Shown in pieces: positions 26,684 through 35,694 of a stretch of DNA of 64,000 bases. The DNA is from JANMDU01 sp043777675 (GTDB lineage: Bacteria; Pseudomonadota; Gammaproteobacteria; Burkholderiales; Burkholderiaceae_C), in the NCBI GenBank assembly GCA_043777675.1, contig JAYWHR010000072.1, positions 1 to 64,000 of the forward strand, given 5' to 3'. The translations under genes and the position numbers were made by a program. Below the pieces are notes generated by a model. The model was not told the DNA's origin, ran no database searches, and worked only from the letters and a program-made list of their open reading frames with translations. Position 1 is the stretch's first letter. Every line of letters begins with the position of its first letter.

Positions 26684-28243
26684 CTACGCAGGCAATCTAG
26701 GTGAAATAGATGGCGAGAGTTTTTTCCAAGGTAAATCTCCAGCATCGGCTGCCATCGGCCCCGCCGCTTTTGCAACGATCACATCACGCAGCGCATCGGC
26801 GACCAGCGGCGTGAAATCAGCGCGGAAATGGTTCGAGCTTTTCACCACAATGATCTTCATCTCTTCCGCGTTGATGCCCACCATACGCAGCAGCTCACGA
26901 TCCAAGAGCTGCGCTTTACCACTGACCACAGCCACGCGAATACCTTCAATGTTCAACGCACAGCTCTTGCCCAAATGCGCTGTCACACCCGTCATCATCG
27001 GGCCTTTGTAGGTGCATACGCCATCACTTATTTGCTCCACCGTGAATTCGCCGTGCACGGGAGGATCACTCAATTGTCCGGTAAACGTAGGAACAGCTTT
27101 GCCGAGTGTCAATTCAATCACTCTGTTTTTGATAGCATCTTGCGCATATTCCATGCCGGCTATAGGCTGTTTTTCTACTAAAACATGTACTTTTTCTGCA
27201 GATAGGGGGTCATACAGCATGCCCAGCGCCACACGATTCGGGAAGCGTTTGCCTGCGCCTTGGCGTATCAGCTCATGCAACACGCCAGTGGTGTTGCTGT
27301 CGCCGCCCGCGCCGGGGTTGTCTTGCGTATCTGCGATGATGATCGGCCTGTCGGATTGTTCGGCGCGTTGGATGGCGAGCGCCACAGCCTCAGCCACCGG
27401 CAAGACACCCGGATCCCACTGCCGGGGCTCCGAGGCGCTCGCGAACAATTGTTGCACTGCCAGCTCAGAGCGCTCACCATAGCCCCAAATCATCGGCGCG
27501 CATTCCGCAAAATCCGCTGCCGGAAAGCCCATACAAAAGCTCATCATTACATCATGCGCCGTATCGCTCGCAATCAATTCGTCATACAGCCGCTTGGCTG
27601 GTTGCATCCAGGTGCTCTGCGCATTCAAAGGGATCATGTAGGCAAAGCGTTGGTAGCTGATCTTCTCTTTGCGCCCGAGCTTGATGCGCCGCTCAAGGAG
27701 CTTGGCCGCGAGCCGCCCCGTATCAGCCATGTCAATGTGCGGATACGTGCGATAGCTCACCAGTGCGTCGGCCACTTGCAGCATGCGATGCGTCACATTC
27801 GCATGTAAATCCAAGCTGCCCACAATTGGCACGCTCTCGCCGACGATGGCGCGAATGCGCGCGATCAGTTCGCCTTCGGAATCGTCCGCATTTTGCGCAA
27901 CGGCTGCACCATGCAGATCGAGATACACAGCATCAATGCCTTGCTTCACAGCTTCGCGTAAATCCTCACAAATATCACCACAAATCTTCTCGAAAGCTTC
28001 TGTCGTCACGTAGCTCGAAGGCGTGGCACCTGCCCACACAGAAGGCACAAGCTGCCAGCCCTTGGCCAGCGCCGCTTGAATAAAACCGCCCACAGGGATA
28101 TTGATGTCTTTGAACGTATCCACCAATTTTTGTCCACGTCGATACGCCGGAAATGTATGCCCCGCATTGAAAGCATCCCAATCGGCCAGCGTAGGCGCAA
28201 AGGTATTCGTTTCGTGTTGGTAGCCGGCAATAAAGATGCGCAT
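26684..28243 (-). CDS. M81 family metallopeptidase (MlrC-like)
   Basis: This 519-residue protein matches the MlrC family, whose founder degrades linearised microcystin. The N-terminus MRIFIAGYQHETNTFAP, SLDLHANVTHRML (His residues) and DTQDNPGAGGDSNTT are hallmark blocks with likely metal ligands. It starts exactly one base after the stop codon of the double ABC ATPase, so it belongs to the peptide-uptake operon and presumably acts on imported peptides. The repeat at 27125-27185 encodes IAGMEYAQDAIKNRVIEL in the C-terminal half. Confidence 0.93.
   Translation of the reverse strand: MRIFIAGYQHETNTFAPTLADWDAFNAGHTFPAYRRGQKLVDTFKDINIPVGGFIQAALAKGWQLVPSVWAGATPSSYVTTEAFEKICGDICEDLREAVKQGIDAVYLDLHGAAVAQNADDSEGELIARIRAIVGESVPIVGSLDLHANVTHRMLQVADALVSYRTYPHIDMADTGRLAAKLLERRIKLGRKEKISYQRFAYMIPLNAQSTWMQPAKRLYDELIASDTAHDVMMSFCMGFPAADFAECAPMIWGYGERSELAVQQLFASASEPRQWDPGVLPVAEAVALAIQRAEQSDRPIIIADTQDNPGAGGDSNTTGVLHELIRQGAGKRFPNRVALGMLYDPLSAEKVHVLVEKQPIAGMEYAQDAIKNRVIELTLGKAVPTFTGQLSDPPVHGEFTVEQISDGVCTYKGPMMTGVTAHLGKSCALNIEGIRVAVVSGKAQLLDRELLRMVGINAEEMKIIVVKSSNHFRADFTPLVADALRDVIVAKAAGPMAADAGDLPWKKLSPSISPRLPA
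27125..27185 (+). repeat. dispersed GCCGGC-core repeat, copy 6
   Basis: tttttgatagcatcttgcgc followed by atattccatgccggctatag and gctgtttttctac. It lies within the MlrC-like gene, antisense, and is translated as KQPIAGMEYAQDAIKNR. Confidence 0.95.
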
Positions 28244-29833
28244 TTAGATATTCTTGGGGGCAGCGTCAAACAAGCGCTTGGTGTAATCCTGCTGTGGATT
28301 CGCATAGAGCGTAGCCGTCTTGCCTTGCTCAACGATCTTGCCTTGGTGCATCACGATCACGCGGTCGCAGAGTTGAGCAGCCACGCGCAGATCATGCGTA
28401 ATGAAAAGCAGACCCAAGCCGAGCTCGGCTTGAACTTCTCGCAGCAATTGCAAAATCTGAGCCTGCACGCTGACATCCAGCGCGCTCACCGCTTCATCAG
28501 CCACCAGCACCTGCGGCTTGCACATGAGGGCGCGGGCAATCGCCAAACGCTGGCGTTGGCCGCCGGAGAATTGGCTGGGGTAGCGCTGCGCAGCTTCTGG
28601 GGGGAGCTTGACTTTTTGCAAGATTTGGGTGGTAGCCGCTGCTGCGTCTGCGCGAGATGCTCCGAAATTCATAGCGCCTTCGCAGAGCGAATCGATAATT
28701 TTGAGGCGTGGATTGAGTGAGCGATTTGGATCTTGGAAGACGACTTGAATGTGGTTACGCAGTGGGCGAAGGTGGCTTTCTTTAAAAGCGGCAATACTGT
28801 TAGCGCCCCAAAAGATTTCGCCCACTGTGGGATCAATCAAGCGCATGATGCATCGCGCAAGCGTGGATTTACCGCTGCCCGATTCACCCACAATGCCAAT
28901 CGTCTCACCAGCTCGCAATTCGAGCGCGGCATCTTGCAAAGCTTGCGTGTGGCGAGCGCGGCCTAGCCAATCTCGGCTAATGTATGTTTTGCCGACGCGA
29001 TCTGCTTTCAGCAAAGGTTCACCCACTGCATCAGGCTTGGGCGGCGGAGGCTGCATGCTGGGCACAGCAGCAAGCAGCATTTGCGTATAAGCCTTCTGTG
29101 GATTTTTGAGCACTTGATCTGCCTTGCCCAACTCCACAGCCTGGCCTTGATTCATCACGAGCACATCATCGGCAATCTCGGCCACGACACCCATGTCGTG
29201 CGTGATGAAGAGCACGGCGCAGCCTTGTTCTTTTTGAAGCTCGTCAATCAGGCGCAGAATTTCTTTTTGTGTGGTTACATCCAGCGCTGTGGTGGGCTCA
29301 TCGCAAATAAGTAGCGCTGGCTTCAAGATGCAGGCCATGGCAATCACAATACGCTGCCTCTGACCGCCGGAGAGCTGATGCGGATAGCTGCGCATCATGC
29401 GCTGCGGCTCGGGCAGCTTCACGCGCTCTAGGATTTTTAAAACTTCCTCTGTGCGCTTGGTCTTGCTCCAATCGGTGTGTGTTTTGAGCAGCTCGTCAAT
29501 CTGATCGCCGCAGCGCATCACAGGATTGAGCGCCGTCATCGGCTCTTGAAAGACCATACCCATCGCTTTGCCGCGCAAGCTGCGTAGTTTCAGCGCGGAG
29601 GCTGTCAGGAGATTTTCCCCATTCAGCGTGATCGCGCCACTTTGCACTTTCAGCTCTTTAGCAAGCAAGCCCATCACGGCCGTGGCCATGACGGATTTTC
29701 CCGAGCCGGATTCGCCGACGACGCAAAGCGTTTTGCCGGCTTCTATGCTTAAAGAAATATTCTCAATCGCATGCGGGCGATCCGCGCCTAGCGGTAGGGC
29801 GACATGAAGATTTTGAATGGCGAGTACTTGCAT
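28244..29833 (-). CDS. peptide ABC transporter, fused double ATPase (DppD-DppF type)
   Basis: This 529-residue protein carries two ABC ATPase domains in one chain, as in GsiA/YejF. Domain 1 has Walker A GESGSGKS (about 40-47), LSGGQRQR and LLICDEPTTALD. Domain 2 has GESGSGKST (about 315-325), FSGGQRQR and VLVADEAVSALD, where Glu-Ala replaces the usual Glu-Pro. It energises uptake by the two permeases. A 96-bp palindromic repeat separates it from the permease gene upstream. Confidence 0.95.
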   Translation of the reverse strand: MQVLAIQNLHVALPLGADRPHAIENISLSIEAGKTLCVVGESGSGKSVMATAVMGLLAKELKVQSGAITLNGENLLTASALKLRSLRGKAMGMVFQEPMTALNPVMRCGDQIDELLKTHTDWSKTKRTEEVLKILERVKLPEPQRMMRSYPHQLSGGQRQRIVIAMACILKPALLICDEPTTALDVTTQKEILRLIDELQKEQGCAVLFITHDMGVVAEIADDVLVMNQGQAVELGKADQVLKNPQKAYTQMLLAAVPSMQPPPPKPDAVGEPLLKADRVGKTYISRDWLGRARHTQALQDAALELRAGETIGIVGESGSGKSTLARCIMRLIDPTVGEIFWGANSIAAFKESHLRPLRNHIQVVFQDPNRSLNPRLKIIDSLCEGAMNFGASRADAAAATTQILQKVKLPPEAAQRYPSQFSGGQRQRLAIARALMCKPQVLVADEAVSALDVSVQAQILQLLREVQAELGLGLLFITHDLRVAAQLCDRVIVMHQGKIVEQGKTATLYANPQQDYTKRLFDAAPKNI

Positions 29834-29858
29834 GGCAGGCGAGCATTAAACAGCCGGA

Positions 29859-29954
29859 CGCAGAAGACGTAAAGGTTGCGCAGAGTACGCAGAAAAGAAA
29901 AACGCCTTTTGGTATTTCTTTTGCGTCTTTTGCGCAACCTTTGCGTCTTCTGCG
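29859..29954. repeat. 96-bp imperfect palindrome between ABC genes
   Basis: cgcagaagacgtaaaggttg at 29859 is mirrored by caacctttgcgtcttctgcg ending at 29954; 23 of 24 bp pair in the outer arms, and the inner arms (acgcagaaaag / cttttgcgt) pair partly. Cgcagag/cgcaaag-type palindromes are common intergenic repeats in proteobacteria. It sits between the permease and ATPase genes, where it could attenuate or stabilise the operon mRNA. Confidence 0.85.
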
Positions 29955-29973
29955 TGCGGTAGTTGCATTTTCT

Positions 29974-30867
29974 TCATCTCTTAGCAAACTTCGGATCAAG
30001 CACGTCGCGCAAACCATCGCCCAGCAGATTGATCGCAAGCACAGTAGGCACGAGAAACATTGCAGGGAAGAGCACGTTGCCGGGATATTGGGTGAACTGC
30101 ACTCTGCCTTCAGCCATGATGTTGCCCCAGGTGGGAATGTCGGATGGCAGGCCGAGGCCTAAGAAGCTGAGGACGGCCTCAGTCAACACAGCACTGGCCG
30201 CCACAAAAGTGCCTTGCACAATCATCGGTGCGAGCGCGTTGGGCAAAATATGGCGCAGCAAAATGGTGGGCGTGGGCGTGGCCAGCGCTTTGGCAGCTTC
30301 TACAAAAGGCTCTTCGCGGAGCGTGAGCACGAGCGAGCGCACGAGGCGCGTGACGCGCGGGATTTCTGGAATCGCAATCGCCACCACAACAGTCCACACT
30401 TGTGCGCCGAGGGCCGCGACTAACGCAATCGCCAGCAAGATCGATGGTATCGCCATGAGGCCATCCATGAACCGCATGAGAATCGCATCCACCAGCCGGA
30501 AGTAGCCCGCCAGCATACCGAGCAACGCGCCAATGCTGATCGCTACAAGTGCGGTAGAAAAGCCTACAAGTAAAGACACACGCGTACCATAGAGCACACG
30601 GCTGTAAATATCGCGGCCAAAGCTATCAGCACCAAACCAAAAGTTGTGCATCGGCGTGCTGCCGTCTGCCAGCGTAAAAGCAGCGAGGGCGCCAGCGGCG
30701 GTGTTGATATGCGCAGAATCCATGGCGGAGGGATCGAGCGTGCCGAGATAGGGTGCAAACAGCGCGACAAAAAACAAGATACCGAGTACGATCAGGCCGA
30801 AGCGCATGGCGGAATTTTTTGCCAGCTGCTGCCAGACTGAATGGCTTGTTGATGTGGGTGCGTTCAT
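29974..30867 (-). CDS. peptide ABC transporter permease (DppC type)
   Basis: This 297-residue inner-membrane permease has about six transmembrane segments. The binding-protein-dependent transport signature is present as EAAKALATPTPTILLRHILPN. The N-terminal cytoplasmic stretch before the first membrane segment and GADSFGRDIYSRVLYGTRVSL are DppC/OppC hallmarks. Its start overlaps the stop of the DppB-type gene by one base (TGATG), so translation is probably coupled. Confidence 0.95.
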   Translation of the reverse strand: MNAPTSTSHSVWQQLAKNSAMRFGLIVLGILFFVALFAPYLGTLDPSAMDSAHINTAAGALAAFTLADGSTPMHNFWFGADSFGRDIYSRVLYGTRVSLLVGFSTALVAISIGALLGMLAGYFRLVDAILMRFMDGLMAIPSILLAIALVAALGAQVWTVVVAIAIPEIPRVTRLVRSLVLTLREEPFVEAAKALATPTPTILLRHILPNALAPMIVQGTFVAASAVLTEAVLSFLGLGLPSDIPTWGNIMAEGRVQFTQYPGNVLFPAMFLVPTVLAINLLGDGLRDVLDPKFAKR

Positions 30868-31808
30868 CAGTATCTGATCCTCGGATCGAGAAACAAGTAG
30901 CTCACATCCACCAGTAAATTGATCAGCACATAGCTCACGCTGAACAGCAGCACCAACCCTTGAATCACCGGAAAATCACGGTTGAGCACGGCATCTACCG
31001 TGAGTGAGCCTAGGCCGGGAATCGCATAAACCGTCTCCGTGACCACCACGCCGCCAATCAGGAGCGCTACGCCAATGCCCACCATTGTGGCCACCGGCAC
31101 AGCCGCATTGGCCAGCGCGTGTCGCAGTAATACTGCGCTCTCGCGAATGCCTTTGGCGCGAGCAGTGCGGATGTAGTCCTCTGTCAAAGCCTCACTCACG
31201 CTCGCGCGCGTGACCCGAGCAATCAATGCGACGTAAATGGTAGACAGCGTGATCCAAGGCAAGATCAACTGCATGATCCAAGGCACAAAGCCTTCAGCGA
31301 TGCGCTTGTAGCCCTGCACGGGAAACCAATTGAGCTTGATGGCGAAGAGCCATATCAGGCAATAGCCGACTACGAAAATCGGCACTGAAAAGCCTGCGAC
31401 TGAGAACATCGACAGCAAGCGATCGAGCCAACCACCCATGCGCCAAGCGGCAATCGTGCCCAGAGGAATCGCTACGAAAATCGCAATGGTGATCGTGCCC
31501 ACAGCGAGCGATAAAGTTGGCTCAATGCGCTGCATCATCAGTTGCGTCACAGGTTTGTTCAAATAATAGGAATAACCGAAATCGCCCTGCAGCAGATTAC
31601 CCACCCAGATACCAAACTGCACGAGCAGCGGCTTTGTTAAACCGAGCTGCTCGCGGATGCGCTCAATCTCATCATTGGTCGCGCTGTTGCCGGCAATCAC
31701 AGCCGCAGGATCGCCAGGCGTAAGCCGCAAGATCAAGAAGACGACGACAGCCACCACCATCAACACGGGGATGATGGCCAGAAGGCGCTGGAGGAGGAAA
31801 CGCAGCAT
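30867..31808 (-). CDS. peptide ABC transporter permease (DppB type)
   Basis: This 313-residue permease has the DppB/OppB-type N-terminus MLRFLLQRLLAIIPVLMVV and the LGLTKPLLVQFGIWVGNLLQGD block. The transport signature is EDYIRTARAKGIRESAVLLRH. It pairs with the DppC-type permease and receives substrate from the binding protein gene just upstream (10 bp gap). Confidence 0.95.
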   Translation of the reverse strand: MLRFLLQRLLAIIPVLMVVAVVVFLILRLTPGDPAAVIAGNSATNDEIERIREQLGLTKPLLVQFGIWVGNLLQGDFGYSYYLNKPVTQLMMQRIEPTLSLAVGTITIAIFVAIPLGTIAAWRMGGWLDRLLSMFSVAGFSVPIFVVGYCLIWLFAIKLNWFPVQGYKRIAEGFVPWIMQLILPWITLSTIYVALIARVTRASVSEALTEDYIRTARAKGIRESAVLLRHALANAAVPVATMVGIGVALLIGGVVVTETVYAIPGLGSLTVDAVLNRDFPVIQGLVLLFSVSYVLINLLVDVSYLFLDPRIRY

Positions 31809-31818
31809 TCGGGATGCT

Positions 31819-33405
31819 TTAGTTCTTCGTCACGTTCCAATACACCTGCGCGCCTGCGCCCATCAGGCCAGTCACGCTCTTGCGGTGCGCTGCTGGGTTG
31901 TTGTATTGGCCCAGATGCACGTGAGTGGCAGTTTCCATCGCGCGAAGCTGAATCTCCTCAGCGACTTTTTTCTTCTCGGCATCATTGGCTGCTGCAATGA
32001 ATTTCACTTTCAAAGCTTCGATTTGCGGGTCATCCTGCCAACCAAACCAGCCTTTGTCGCCGGTGGCATTCATCATGGCCATGGTAATGGGGTTCAAAAT
32101 ATCGCCAGCCGTCCATGCAGTCATGAAGGCATTCCAGCCGCCTGCAGCTGGTGCGTCTTTCTTAGCGCGGCGTGCCACGAGCGTGGCCCAATCCATTTGC
32201 GGCATATCGACCTTAAAGCCAGCGGCCTCTAACTGTTGCTTGGCCACCAAGGGCAGCTTAGCAATCGCGGCCAAATCGGTGGGGCGCATCAGCACGACCG
32301 GTGTGCCGTCATAGCCAGCTTCTTTGAGCATGGCAGCAGCCTTCTTTGGGTCTGCTGTGCCAGTGTAAATGCCGGTGTTGTCACTGGCAAAAGGTGTGCC
32401 GCAGGGGTACATGCTCTTGCAGAATTTAAACAGGCCGGGTGTGCCTACTTGGGTCTTCAAATGCGCTTCTTGGCCGAGCGCCACCATCGCCGCTTGGCGA
32501 ATCTTCACGTTATTAAACGGAGGATGCATGTGGTTGAAGCGGAAGATAAATTGCGTGCCGGCAGGCGACATGTCAAAAATCTCGATGTCTTTTTGTGTTT
32601 TGAGCGAAGCGTATTGCTCGAACGCTGGCTGCTCAACGATATCCACCTCGCCAGCGATCAGCGCGTTGTATTGCGTTTGTGCATCGCGGATGATCACCCA
32701 CTCCACACGATCAACTTTGACGACTTTCCCGCCGGTCGTGCCGTTGGGCGCTTCTGTGCGCGGTTTGTATTTGTCGTTTTTCGTGTAGATCACGCGCTCG
32801 CCGGGTTTGAAATCGGCGGGGTTGAATTTATAGGGGCCTGAGCCGATGTGTTCTTTGATCTGCTCCGTGCCGGGTGTGGCAGCAATGCGGGCAGGCATGA
32901 TGAAGGGCACGTTCGATGACGGCTTGCCCAAAGCATCAAGCATCACACCAAAAGGCGTTTTGAGTTTGATGGTAAATGTCTTGGCATCGGGCGTGGCCCA
33001 CGTATCAATGCTGCGCATCAGCGCGCCGCCAAAGCTATCGCGGCTGCCCCAGCGCTTGAGCGAGGCCACAGCATCTTCACTGGTCACAGCTTTGCCATCA
33101 TGGAATTCAAGGCCATCACGCAAAGTGAACGTCCACAGCAGGTTGTCTTTCGACACGCTCCATTTATCCACCATCTGCGGTTTGACCACGCCTTGCAAAT
33201 CAGTGCCAAAGAGCGTGTCGTAGATCATGTAGCCGTGATTGCGGGTGATGAAGGCGGTCGTCCAGACCGGGTCGAGCACGGTAAGGTTGGCGTGCGGAAT
33301 CACTTTGAGGGTCTTGGCCTGCGCATGCGCCGCTATGGGGCTGAGCATGGCCACTGCCAGAGCAGCTGCGGTCAAAGCGGTAGAGAGAATATTGCGTCGT
33401 TTCAT
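31819..33405 (-). CDS. peptide ABC transporter substrate-binding protein (SBP family 5)
   Basis: This 528-residue periplasmic protein starts at ATG 33405, giving MKRRNILSTALTAAALAVAM and cleavage near AHA/QAKTL. The family 5 blocks TFTLRDGLEFHDGKAVTSED and PFNNVKIRQAAMVAL are present. It is the first gene of the five-gene operon binding protein, DppB, DppC, double ATPase, MlrC-like peptidase. The divergent amidase gene starts 64 bp away. Confidence 0.94.
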   Translation of the reverse strand: MKRRNILSTALTAAALAVAMLSPIAAHAQAKTLKVIPHANLTVLDPVWTTAFITRNHGYMIYDTLFGTDLQGVVKPQMVDKWSVSKDNLLWTFTLRDGLEFHDGKAVTSEDAVASLKRWGSRDSFGGALMRSIDTWATPDAKTFTIKLKTPFGVMLDALGKPSSNVPFIMPARIAATPGTEQIKEHIGSGPYKFNPADFKPGERVIYTKNDKYKPRTEAPNGTTGGKVVKVDRVEWVIIRDAQTQYNALIAGEVDIVEQPAFEQYASLKTQKDIEIFDMSPAGTQFIFRFNHMHPPFNNVKIRQAAMVALGQEAHLKTQVGTPGLFKFCKSMYPCGTPFASDNTGIYTGTADPKKAAAMLKEAGYDGTPVVLMRPTDLAAIAKLPLVAKQQLEAAGFKVDMPQMDWATLVARRAKKDAPAAGGWNAFMTAWTAGDILNPITMAMMNATGDKGWFGWQDDPQIEALKVKFIAAANDAEKKKVAEEIQLRAMETATHVHLGQYNNPAAHRKSVTGLMGAGAQVYWNVTKN

Positions 33406-33469
33406 GATTCTTGCACTCCAGTGGATAAACGTGTTCCACAATGTAGCCTATTAATCGCACAGCCACGTC

Positions 33470-34912
33470 ATGGAAATTACCAGTTTTGGTGCATCGCACC
33501 TGTCCCGGCTTATTCAAGCTAAGCAAGTCTCTTGCCAAGAGTTGATGCAAGCCACCTTGAAGCAGATCGCTCGCGTGAATCCGCAGGTCAATGCGATTGT
33601 CAATCTACGCAACGAGGCTTCTCTGATGCAAGAGGCTGCTGATCATGATGAGCTGTTGGCTCAAGACCGCAGCAAAGGATGGTTGCATGGCATTCCACAG
33701 GCCATCAAAGACATCGCACCCGCAAAAGGGTTGCCCAACACGCAAGGCAGCCCACTGTTGACAAACTTCTGTCCTCAAGAAGACGGCTTGATGGTGCAAC
33801 GCATGAAAGCGGCAGGCTGCATCGTGATTGGCAAAACGAACACACCAGAGTTCGGCCTCGGCTCACATACATTTAACGAGGTCTTTGGCGCAACCCGCAA
33901 TGCCTTTGACACCAGTAAAAGTGCAGGTGGCTCCAGCGGTGGGGCGGCGGTCGCACTGGCCACGCACATGCTCAGCGTGGCCGACGGTTCAGATTTCATG
34001 GGCAGCCTTCGCAACCCTGCAGCATGGGGCAATGTGTTTGGCATGCGCCCGAGCCAGGGCCGCGTGCCGATGTGGCCAGCCACCGATGTGTGGATCGCGC
34101 AACTGGGCACAGAAGGGCCTATGGCCAGAGATGTAGAAAGCTTGGGGCTTCTCCTAGAAACGCAATCAGGTTACTCGCCAAAAACTCCTCTTTCGATAGC
34201 ATCTAGCGCATATTCTATGCCGGCTACAAGCCTTTTTTCCTTAAAAAATCAGCGCATAGGCTGGCTTGGCGATTTGAATGGCTATTTATCCACCGAGGCC
34301 GGTGTCTTGGATATTTGCTCGACCGCTTTGCAGCGCATGGCCGATGCGGGAGCGGTGGTGTTGCCTTGCGCGCTTGGTATGTCGCCAGCTCGGGTGTGGG
34401 AGGCGTGGCTGACTTGGCGGCAGGCTTTGGTGGGCGCGCGCATCGCGCCGCATCTGCTCAAGCCCAGCAATCGCGACAACATCAAACCTGAAGCGCTATG
34501 GGAATACGACTGCGGCTTGAATTTAAAGGGCACAGATTTGATGCGCGCCAGCGCCACGCGCACATCGTTTTATCAAGCCATGCTGCAACTTTTTGAACAT
34601 CATGATTTTCTAGCGCTACCCGCTGTGCAGATGTGGCCATTTCCCATTGAGCAGCGCTGGCCCCAAGAGATCGTCACGGCAAATGGCACACGTAGCATGG
34701 ACACCTATCACCGCTGGATGGAATGCACTATCTACGCCACCTTTGCCGGCCTGCCCGCGATCAGCCTGCCTTGCGGATTCAATGCCCAAGGGCTGCCGAT
34801 GGGCGTGCAGATCATTGGCAAGCCACAGGGCGATGCAGAGCTACTTGCACTTGCGGCAGCGTATGAGGCCAGGGCGCAAGATGTTTTGCAGCGTAGGCCG
34901 AAGGTGATCTGA
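33470..34912 (+). CDS. amidase, amidase-signature family (second)
   Basis: This 480-residue Ser-cisSer-Lys amidase has its catalytic Lys in HGIPQAIKDIAPAKGL and the serine region in SAGGSSGGAAVALATHM, followed by DGSDFMGSLRNPAAW. It is divergent from the peptide-uptake operon and may act on amides or peptides it imports. The dispersed repeat at 34189-34250 encodes SIASSAYSMPATSLFSLKN in the middle of the protein. The stop codon abuts the LuxR stop codon on the opposite strand with no gap. Confidence 0.93.
   Translation: MEITSFGASHLSRLIQAKQVSCQELMQATLKQIARVNPQVNAIVNLRNEASLMQEAADHDELLAQDRSKGWLHGIPQAIKDIAPAKGLPNTQGSPLLTNFCPQEDGLMVQRMKAAGCIVIGKTNTPEFGLGSHTFNEVFGATRNAFDTSKSAGGSSGGAAVALATHMLSVADGSDFMGSLRNPAAWGNVFGMRPSQGRVPMWPATDVWIAQLGTEGPMARDVESLGLLLETQSGYSPKTPLSIASSAYSMPATSLFSLKNQRIGWLGDLNGYLSTEAGVLDICSTALQRMADAGAVVLPCALGMSPARVWEAWLTWRQALVGARIAPHLLKPSNRDNIKPEALWEYDCGLNLKGTDLMRASATRTSFYQAMLQLFEHHDFLALPAVQMWPFPIEQRWPQEIVTANGTRSMDTYHRWMECTIYATFAGLPAISLPCGFNAQGLPMGVQIIGKPQGDAELLALAAAYEARAQDVLQRRPKVI
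34189..34250 (+). repeat. dispersed GCCGGC-core repeat, copy 7
   Basis: tcgatagcatctagcgcata followed by ttctatgccggctacaagc and cttttttccttaaaaaatc. It is the best match to the consensus. It lies within the amidase gene, sense strand, and reads LSIASSAYSMPATSLFSLK. Confidence 0.95.
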
Positions 34913-35581
34913 TCACAGCACCCCAAGCCAAATTGCGCGCTCAACAGCAGCGAGTTTGTTGTCTACACCGAGTTTGCGGATTGCGTTGGAGAGGTAATAG
35001 CTCACCGTGCGCTCGCTGCATGCCAGCGCATGGCTGGTTTGTACCGCGGTCAGGCCATCGCAAGCCAAGGCCAAGCATTCCCTCTCTCGTTGGCTCAAGG
35101 GGCAAATCACTTCTGCGATGCCGCGCTTGATACGCGGCCAGATATTCATGACTGACCAGACCAAACTCGTGGCTTGGCTTTTGTCGTGCAGTGCGCGTGG
35201 CGTCATCAGGTAACACTCCAGTGCTTTGCCGCGCGGTAGCAGAAAAGCCACGCGCACCAGAGATTGCAAACCGTGTGACAGAGCCAACACCCGCCAACGG
35301 CTACATTCTGCGTAGCTGCTGCGCGAGATGTCTTGCCATACCACCAATGGTGAGTCGGACTCTATCCATTCCCTGCCAAATTCTTCGCTGTGTGCCAGCG
35401 CCAATGCCATGGCCTCCAATCTGGGTGGATGCACCGCACGGACACACCGCGGGCCTTCAGGGGCGTAAACGTCGGGGCCGAGAACGATCAGAGCTTCCAC
35501 CGCCTCAGGTTGAAGGGCGGCCATCCAATCGGCAAAGAGCCCGTCAAGTACGACGCTGTCAAAATTGGCAGGTTGACTCAT
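34913..35581 (-). CDS. LuxR-family transcriptional regulator beside the quorum-sensing genes
   Basis: The protein is 222 residues from ATG 35581 (a GTG at 35617 would add 12). The C-terminal ~65 residues are a LuxR helix-turn-helix: LSQRERECLALACDGLTAVQ then CSERTVSYYLSNAIRKLGV. The N-terminal ~150 residues resemble a small-ligand sensor domain (WQDISRSSYAECSRWRVLA) but I do not see the full set of AHL-binding residues, and no LuxI synthase is nearby. It is divergent from the kinase gene across 113 bp. It may be a downstream output of, or an additional input to, the hydroxyketone circuit. Confidence 0.85.
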   Translation of the reverse strand: MSQPANFDSVVLDGLFADWMAALQPEAVEALIVLGPDVYAPEGPRCVRAVHPPRLEAMALALAHSEEFGREWIESDSPLVVWQDISRSSYAECSRWRVLALSHGLQSLVRVAFLLPRGKALECYLMTPRALHDKSQATSLVWSVMNIWPRIKRGIAEVICPLSQRERECLALACDGLTAVQTSHALACSERTVSYYLSNAIRKLGVDNKLAAVERAIWLGVL

Positions 35582-35626
35582 GCAGGGGGGGATGTCTTTC
35601 TTTGAAAACAGGATCACAATAGGCTA

Positions 35627-35642
35627 TTGCAGAATGTTGCAA
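35627..35642. promoter_or_regulatory. TTGCA-N6-TGCAA dyad between luxR-type and kinase genes
   Basis: ttgca-gaatgt-tgcaa lies in the 113-bp divergent gap between the LuxR-type regulator and the kinase. A TTGCAA half-site also occurs at 39271-39276 upstream of the synthase gene. It is a candidate operator for the LuxR-type regulator; this is inference from position and symmetry. Confidence 0.35.
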
Positions 35643-35694
35643 ATAATACAATCAAACGAGGAATGAATTTGAATCGTTGGGCTTGCAGGGAATA

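Noticed and set aside
28205..28250. Reverse-strand match of about 17 of 21 bp to the repeat core over the MlrC-like start codon
   Set aside because: The encoded MRIFIAGYQHETNTF is the conserved N-terminus of the M81 family, so the match is better explained as coincidence of codons than as a repeat copy.
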